From an uncultured Clostridia bacterium (GTDB lineage Bacteria > Bacillota > Clostridia > Oscillospirales > Ruminococcaceae), in assembly GCA_947175655.1 (NCBI GenBank), contig CAMWNQ010000003.1, positions 1 to 33,992 of the forward strand: a DNA stretch of 33,992 bases, in the 5' to 3' direction. This document shows positions 29,206 through 33,992 of this stretch, in pieces. Every line of letters starts with the position of its first letter. Position 1 is the first letter of the stretch. The translations under genes were made by a program, and so were the position numbers. The notes beneath the pieces were generated by a model, which saw only the letters and a list, made by a program, of their open reading frames with translations, did not search any database and was not told where the DNA came from.

Positions 29206-29282
29206 TCAAACTGAGGATTGAAAAAAATAGAAAAAAATCAGAAAATCCGGAAATTTAGAAAAATCAGAAAGGAAGATTTAGT

Positions 29283-30179
29283 ATGGCAAAAAGAAAAAAA
29301 GGAAGTATTGCAATTCCGTTTCTTCTTACATTTTTTATTTCACTTCTTGCTGTTGGTGCGGTCGGAGTTTTTTTCTATAATTATATAGAAAAAAGCAAGC
29401 AGGTAGAACTGAGCGAACCTACAGGGAGAACAGTAGGCATAGCAAGATATGAAGATACACATACAATATTGTTTATTCTTGATACTCCAGAGAAAAAATG
29501 CAAATCCACATTTATGCTTCTGCGTTCAATTCCAAAGGAGAAAAAAGTTTTATGTGTTGGAATACCTTCAAATTCGATTCAGGTTATAGACGGAAAACAA
29601 TACAGTATAGGAGAATATTATAATGTTGGTGGCGGAAGCTATGCAGCAGATTTTACAGGTCAGCTTTTTGGCATTGATACTCCGAAATATGTAATATTTG
29701 ATGAAGAGGCATTCTGTAAGCTCAGCGATATAATGGGCGGTGTTTCATATGCAGTCAGTGTTGATATTCAGGGATTTGAGGACACTACAAAAGAACAGTT
29801 CCTGAATGGTAAACAGATAGTAACACTTCTGACTTATTCTCTTTTTAAGGACGGAGAAAAGCAAAGGTCAACAATAGTAGGTTCGCTTATGTCATCTATG
29901 ATTAATCAGGCAGACGGCGAAAGACTGGCTGACAGTCTTGACAGAAATTTCAATACTTTGATTGATATGGTTACTACAAATATAACAGCAGTGGACTATA
30001 AAGAAAGAAAAGATGCTATAAAGTTTATGCTCAATTATGGTACAACAATATCAAGATTTAGAATGGTTACAGGTACAAATACAGGGGATTATTTCCTTAT
30101 GGATGAATCTTTTCCAAAAGAGATAAAGGAAGAATATTTCAAGGATTATCAGGAAGGAAAAACCGCAAAAAATGAATAA
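29283..30179 (+). CDS. LCP (LytR-CpsA-Psr)-like membrane-anchored protein
   Basis: One N-terminal TM segment; extracytoplasmic region with LFILDTPEKKCKSTFMLLRSIPKEKKVLCVGIPSN, YSIGEYYNVGG and FNTLIDMV resembling LCP proteins. Resemblance only. Confidence 0.55.
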   Translation: MAKRKKGSIAIPFLLTFFISLLAVGAVGVFFYNYIEKSKQVELSEPTGRTVGIARYEDTHTILFILDTPEKKCKSTFMLLRSIPKEKKVLCVGIPSNSIQVIDGKQYSIGEYYNVGGGSYAADFTGQLFGIDTPKYVIFDEEAFCKLSDIMGGVSYAVSVDIQGFEDTTKEQFLNGKQIVTLLTYSLFKDGEKQRSTIVGSLMSSMINQADGERLADSLDRNFNTLIDMVTTNITAVDYKERKDAIKFMLNYGTTISRFRMVTGTNTGDYFLMDESFPKEIKEEYFKDYQEGKTAKNE

Positions 30180-30957
30180 CATTTTTGATTCTCACGCTCA
30201 CTATTCTGACAGCAGATTTGATATCAACAGAGACAAATTATTAATGTCACTTCCAGAAAAAGGTATCAGATATGTGATGCTTGCCTCTACAGATGAAGAT
30301 TCCATCTGTAAGAACTGTAAAATTGCGGAAAAATATGAATATATATATACCGCAATTGGCATACATCCGAGTGATATAGCAAAAACTTCTGAAAATTATA
30401 TTGAAGTTATGGAAAATGCTTTTAAATCAAATCCAAAAGTAAAGGCAATAGGCGAAATAGGTCTTGATTATCATTATGAAAGTTATGACAGAGAAAAACA
30501 GATTGAATTTTTTTGCAGACAGCTTGAACTTGCAGACAAATTAAATCTTCCAGTAATAATTCATAGCCGTGATGCGACCGAAGATACATTGAATATTTTA
30601 AAAAAATATAAGCCTTCCGGAGTAATGCACTGTTTCAGTGGTTCAGCAGAGACTGCAAAGGAAGTTTTAAAACTTGGTATGTATGTAAGCTTCACAGGAG
30701 TTCTTACATATAAAAATGCAAGAAAAGCAATTAAAGCTCTCACAGTAATTCCAAATGAAAGACTTCTTCTTGAAACGGATTGTCCATATATGATGCCTGT
30801 AGTAACATCAGTGAAGTTTAAAGAGAGATGCTCTGACAGTTCTATGATTCCTTACATAGCAGAAAAAGCTGGTGAAATTAAAAATATGACTGCACAGCAG
30901 ATACTTGATATTACCTGTGAAAATGCTATGAAACTGTTTAGAATTAATAATGATTGA
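30172..30957 (+). CDS. tatD: TatD-family metal-dependent DNase
   Basis: FDSHAHYSDSRFD; AIGIHPSD; AIGEIGLDYHY; PVIIHSRDA; GVMHCFSGSAETA; LLLETDCPYM. Overlaps the LCP-like gene by 8 bp. Confidence 0.95.
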   Translation: MNNIFDSHAHYSDSRFDINRDKLLMSLPEKGIRYVMLASTDEDSICKNCKIAEKYEYIYTAIGIHPSDIAKTSENYIEVMENAFKSNPKVKAIGEIGLDYHYESYDREKQIEFFCRQLELADKLNLPVIIHSRDATEDTLNILKKYKPSGVMHCFSGSAETAKEVLKLGMYVSFTGVLTYKNARKAIKALTVIPNERLLLETDCPYMMPVVTSVKFKERCSDSSMIPYIAEKAGEIKNMTAQQILDITCENAMKLFRINND

Positions 30958-31110
30958 TTGTTGTGATAATATATAAAATATAATGGGTATTATTGTAAAA
31001 AATATCAAAAATACTTATGGATAGATTGTTATTTTTGAAACAACTATTGAATTTATTTGGATATAATGTTATTATTAAGTTTGGATAATTTATTTTGGGC
31101 GGTGATTTTA

Positions 31111-33054
31111 TTGAACGTTAAGAATTTAAATATTGCGGTCATTGTTGCCGGAATTGATGAAGAATATCAGTATAATATTTTGAACGGAATTAATGAATTT
31201 GCAGTGGCACAGGATATAAATATATTTTATTTTACTGCTTTTGGCGGAGTTCTTGAAAATTCAAATTATGACAAAGGCGAGTATAATATATTCAATCTAC
31301 TGAATTATGATAAATTTGATGGCATTATATTTATGGGAAATACAATATCATCTTTAAATGTCCGTCAGAAAATAGCAGAACAGATAAAAGCGGTAAATAT
31401 ACCTACAGTTGTATTTGATTCAGACAGTGATTCGGAATTCTATAATATAGCCATTGATAACTTTAAGGCTATGGAAGATATAGTAAATCATATTGTAAAA
31501 GTACATAATGCAAAGAAGATAAATTATGTTTCAGGCTCTATGGAAAATCCCGAAAGTCGTCAGAGATTTGAAGCATATAAAAGTGTTCTCAAAGAAAATA
31601 ATATTGAATTTGAAGAAGAAAGAGTATTTTTCGGAGAGTTCAGAAGCACTGATGGTTTTCACGCTGCAAATAAGATTTTAAAATCCAGTCTTGAATTTCC
31701 TGATGCTATAATATGTGCTAATGATGCAATGGCACTTACTGTTATAACAACACTTGAAAAACATAATATTAAAGTTCCTGATGATGTTGTCGTGACTGGA
31801 TTTGACAATATATATATGGCAAGAAATTTTTATCCTGAAATGACAACAGTTGACCGTCCTCTTAATATGCTTGGAAGACGTGCCTGTGAAGTAATAAAAG
31901 AAATCTGTGAAGGGAAGGAAGTTCCTAAAAGTCATGTATTGTTTACAAAGCCTGTTTTTACAGAAAGCTGTGGCTGTGGTTCCACAACTATGATTCAGGA
32001 AGATATAAAAAAATTCAAAAAAGAAAACTACAGCAGGCTTGAAAGATGTAATTGTCATATTTCAATACTTAATCGTATGAATTCAGCTCTTGCTGACAGT
32101 GAATCAATGGAGCAGAATATTGAAATTATAAATGGTTTTCTTGACGAAATAAACTGTGATAATTTTTATATATGTCTTTGTGATAACTGGCAGGGTCATT
32201 TTACACAGAAGATAAATGAAACTTCCGACGAATGCAATTCTGTTGAAGAGTATCAGATAAATGGATATACAAAATATATGAATGTACCGTTGTTCCGTGA
32301 AAATGGTGAGCTGAAAAGTGTGGGGGATTTTAAAAGCAGTGATATATGGCCTTTTGAACTTAAAGGAGGAGGAAATATAAGTTATTTTCTTCCAATTCAT
32401 TTCTGTGAAAGATGCCTTGGATATTGCATAGCAGTTAATACTGATATTCCTATTACAAGTATGCTTTTTCATACTTGGATTATGAATATAAGCAATGCCA
32501 TTGAAAATGTCAGAAAGCTTACACAGCTTAATGATGTTATAAAAAAGCTTGACAATCTTTATGTTGTAGACCCTCTCTGCGAAATATATAACAGAAATGG
32601 TTTCGTGCGTTCAGCCGGAGCGATATTTAAAGAATGCATTATAAATCATAAAACTGTTATGATTATGTTTATAGATATGGACGGACTTAAAATTATAAAT
32701 GATGAATACAGCCATAAAGAGGGAGATTTTGCGCTTAAAACATTAGCATCAGTTCTGAAAGAATGCTGTGGCGAGAATGAAATATGTGCAAGATTCGGCG
32801 GAGATGAATTTTTAATATTTTCTGCTGATTTGAACTATGATATGGCATCTACCCTTGCGGAGAATATACATAAAAAACTCAATGAAGTAAATAAGACCAT
32901 AAACAAGCCTTATGAAATTGCTGCAAGCATAGGCTGTTATATAACAGAAGCAAAGTCAGAATTTCCGTTGTTTAATGTTATAACCAAGGCAGACCAAAAA
33001 ATGTATGAAGAGAAGAAGCGTAAAAAGACATCACGTTATTTAAGAAAAACTTAG
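31111..33054 (+). CDS. Diguanylate cyclase with N-terminal LacI/GalR-type periplasmic-binding-like sensor
   Basis: LacI effector-domain motifs PDAIICANDAMALTVITTLEKHNIKVPDDVVVTGFDNIYMA...TTVDRPLNMLGRRACE; C-terminal FIDMDGLKIINDEYSHKEGD...RFGGDEFLIF. Probable TTG start at 31111 with GGCGGTGA SD; the track extends to TTG 31057. Confidence 0.88.
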   Translation: MNVKNLNIAVIVAGIDEEYQYNILNGINEFAVAQDINIFYFTAFGGVLENSNYDKGEYNIFNLLNYDKFDGIIFMGNTISSLNVRQKIAEQIKAVNIPTVVFDSDSDSEFYNIAIDNFKAMEDIVNHIVKVHNAKKINYVSGSMENPESRQRFEAYKSVLKENNIEFEEERVFFGEFRSTDGFHAANKILKSSLEFPDAIICANDAMALTVITTLEKHNIKVPDDVVVTGFDNIYMARNFYPEMTTVDRPLNMLGRRACEVIKEICEGKEVPKSHVLFTKPVFTESCGCGSTTMIQEDIKKFKKENYSRLERCNCHISILNRMNSALADSESMEQNIEIINGFLDEINCDNFYICLCDNWQGHFTQKINETSDECNSVEEYQINGYTKYMNVPLFRENGELKSVGDFKSSDIWPFELKGGGNISYFLPIHFCERCLGYCIAVNTDIPITSMLFHTWIMNISNAIENVRKLTQLNDVIKKLDNLYVVDPLCEIYNRNGFVRSAGAIFKECIINHKTVMIMFIDMDGLKIINDEYSHKEGDFALKTLASVLKECCGENEICARFGGDEFLIFSADLNYDMASTLAENIHKKLNEVNKTINKPYEIAASIGCYITEAKSEFPLFNVITKADQKMYEEKKRKKTSRYLRKT

Positions 33055-33066
33055 CAATTAAAAATA

Positions 33067-33096
33067 AAAACAGGAGTGTAAAAGCTCCTGTTTTTT
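33067..33096 (+). terminator. Rho-independent terminator
   Basis: AAAACAGGAG-tgtaaaag-CTCCTGTTTTTT. Confidence 0.85.
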
Positions 33097-33157
33097 ATTG
33101 ATATTTTAGGTAATATTATGTTTTTTTAATAACTGTGTGATAAACGGGTATTTGATA

Positions 33158-33775
33158 TTATTTGTTATATTCAAGTTCAGTAGGTAGATTATCCCAAAGT
33201 TTTGTTCTTGTCTTACTTTTTCTTAATTTTTCCATCACATTTGTATCTGGGTGAGGATATACTATAAAGCTATCTTTTTCTCCTTTTTCCGGACATATTG
33301 GGTACGCAAGTTGTTCTATTTCTGTTGAAAACTGTGCATTTATACCATTTTTATTTCCTCTTGCGTCAAGTCTTATCCATTTTCTGTATTCTTTAATATA
33401 TACACCATTTAACCCATGATATACTAAGACAGGAGCTGCTTCATCGTCTAAAATTAATTTTTGATAGCAAAAGCCTGTTGGAACAGATTTGTAACGTAAT
33501 AAAGCCGCCAACAAATGAGATTTGGAAAAACAAATTCCATGACCAGCTTTTAACACTTCTGAAGCAGTACATGTAATCATATCTTCGTTTATATCTGCAG
33601 AATGTGAAATGTTATCTCTTACAAATTTGTAGGCTGTTTTAATAAATTCAAGTTCATTATCTGCGTTTTTAAATAATATATCAGCCTGTTCCGCAATCAT
33701 TTCATTTTGATAATCAATCACTTCGTCATGCTTTAAATATTCATCAATTTTATTCGTATATAGTATAATATCCAT
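33158..33775 (-). CDS. Transglutaminase-like (papain-like fold) protein
   Basis: Cys motif GHGICFSKSHLLAALLRYKSVPTGFCYQ, His in VYHGLNGVYI, Asp in WIRLDARGN. SD GGAG 6 nt before ATG 33775; the track GTG start is at 33787. Confidence 0.85.
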   Translation of the reverse strand: MDIILYTNKIDEYLKHDEVIDYQNEMIAEQADILFKNADNELEFIKTAYKFVRDNISHSADINEDMITCTASEVLKAGHGICFSKSHLLAALLRYKSVPTGFCYQKLILDDEAAPVLVYHGLNGVYIKEYRKWIRLDARGNKNGINAQFSTEIEQLAYPICPEKGEKDSFIVYPHPDTNVMEKLRKSKTRTKLWDNLPTELEYNK

Positions 33776-33822
33776 TTTTTTCTCCACAATTTTTAATTTA
33801 TTGGGAAGTTATCCAATGAAAA

Positions 33823-33851
33823 ATTATACCATAAAATAGCAAAAAAGTCAA
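33823..33851 (-). promoter_or_regulatory. Promoter of the transglutaminase-like gene
   Basis: Minus strand TTGACT (33851-33846), 17-nt spacer, TATAAT (33828-33823). Confidence 0.7.
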
Positions 33852-33880
33852 ACAGCTTTTTTTGATGTTGATATAAAAAT

Positions 33881-33907
33881 AAAAAGTCCGGATTAACCGG
33901 ACTTTTT
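33881..33907 (-). terminator. Terminator downstream of tRNA-Trp
   Basis: AAAAAGTCCGG-attaa-CCGGACTTTTT, perfect 11-bp arms. Confidence 0.85.
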
Positions 33908-33913
33908 GACATT

Positions 33914-33989
33914 TGGCAGGGGCAGAAGGACTTGAACCCTCGGCACGCGGTTTTGGAGACCGCTGCTCTACCAACTGAGCTATACCCCT
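33914..33989 (-). tRNA. trnW: tRNA-Trp (anticodon CCA)
   Basis: Reverse complement AGGGGTATAGCTCAGTTGGTAGAGCAGCGGTCTCCAAAACCGCGTGCCGAGGGTTCAAGTCCTTCTGCCCCTGCCA folds as a cloverleaf; anticodon loop CTCCAAA; encoded CCA. Confidence 0.95.
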
Positions 33990-33992
33990 AAA

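Noticed and set aside
31678-32472. Long antisense ORFs (126 and 122 aa) in the sensor-GGDEF gene
   Set aside because: Opposite a clearly coding LacI-like/GGDEF gene; Cys/Phe/Ile-rich shadow translations.

Overview
The window is 33,992 bp of low-GC Firmicutes DNA. Gene content suggests a Ruminococcus-like, dockerin-encoding Clostridia chromosome; this is inference, as no database search was possible. It is mostly chromosomal. No rRNA, CRISPR, transposase, integrase or clear prophage gene was seen. From left to right it contains: (i) a small island of secreted dockerin proteins: a stand-alone dockerin, a V8/trypsin-like serine protease without a dockerin, two dockerin proteins with unrecognised N-terminal modules, and a BspA-type LRR protein with a dockerin; a monofunctional aspartate kinase interrupts the island; (ii) a surface-polysaccharide operon: polyprenyl phosphosugar transferase, ManC, Gmd, two GT4 glycosyltransferases, an Rmd-like reductase and a coiled-coil protein, predicted to make a GDP-D-rhamnose-derived glycan; (iii) a YtrA-type GntR regulator, ABC ATPase and large permease, with an operator-like inverted repeat at the promoter; (iv) on the minus strand, a CIRCE-controlled hrcA-grpE-[orf81]-dnaK-dnaJ operon with an unrecognised 81-aa ORF between grpE and dnaK; (v) feoB, a Wzx/MATE-like flippase, an alpha/beta hydrolase, alr (minus), an LCP-like protein with an unusual repeat-rich leader, tatD, a LacI-type sensor-GGDEF protein, a transglutaminase-like protein (minus) and tRNA-Trp(CCA) (minus). 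I found no clear complete novel system. The best leads are the orf81 insertion in the heat-shock operon, the stand-alone dockerin next to a dockerin-less protease, the dyad-rich leader of the LCP gene, the YtrA-type operator, and the cytosolic sugar sensor-GGDEF fusion lacking an I-site.
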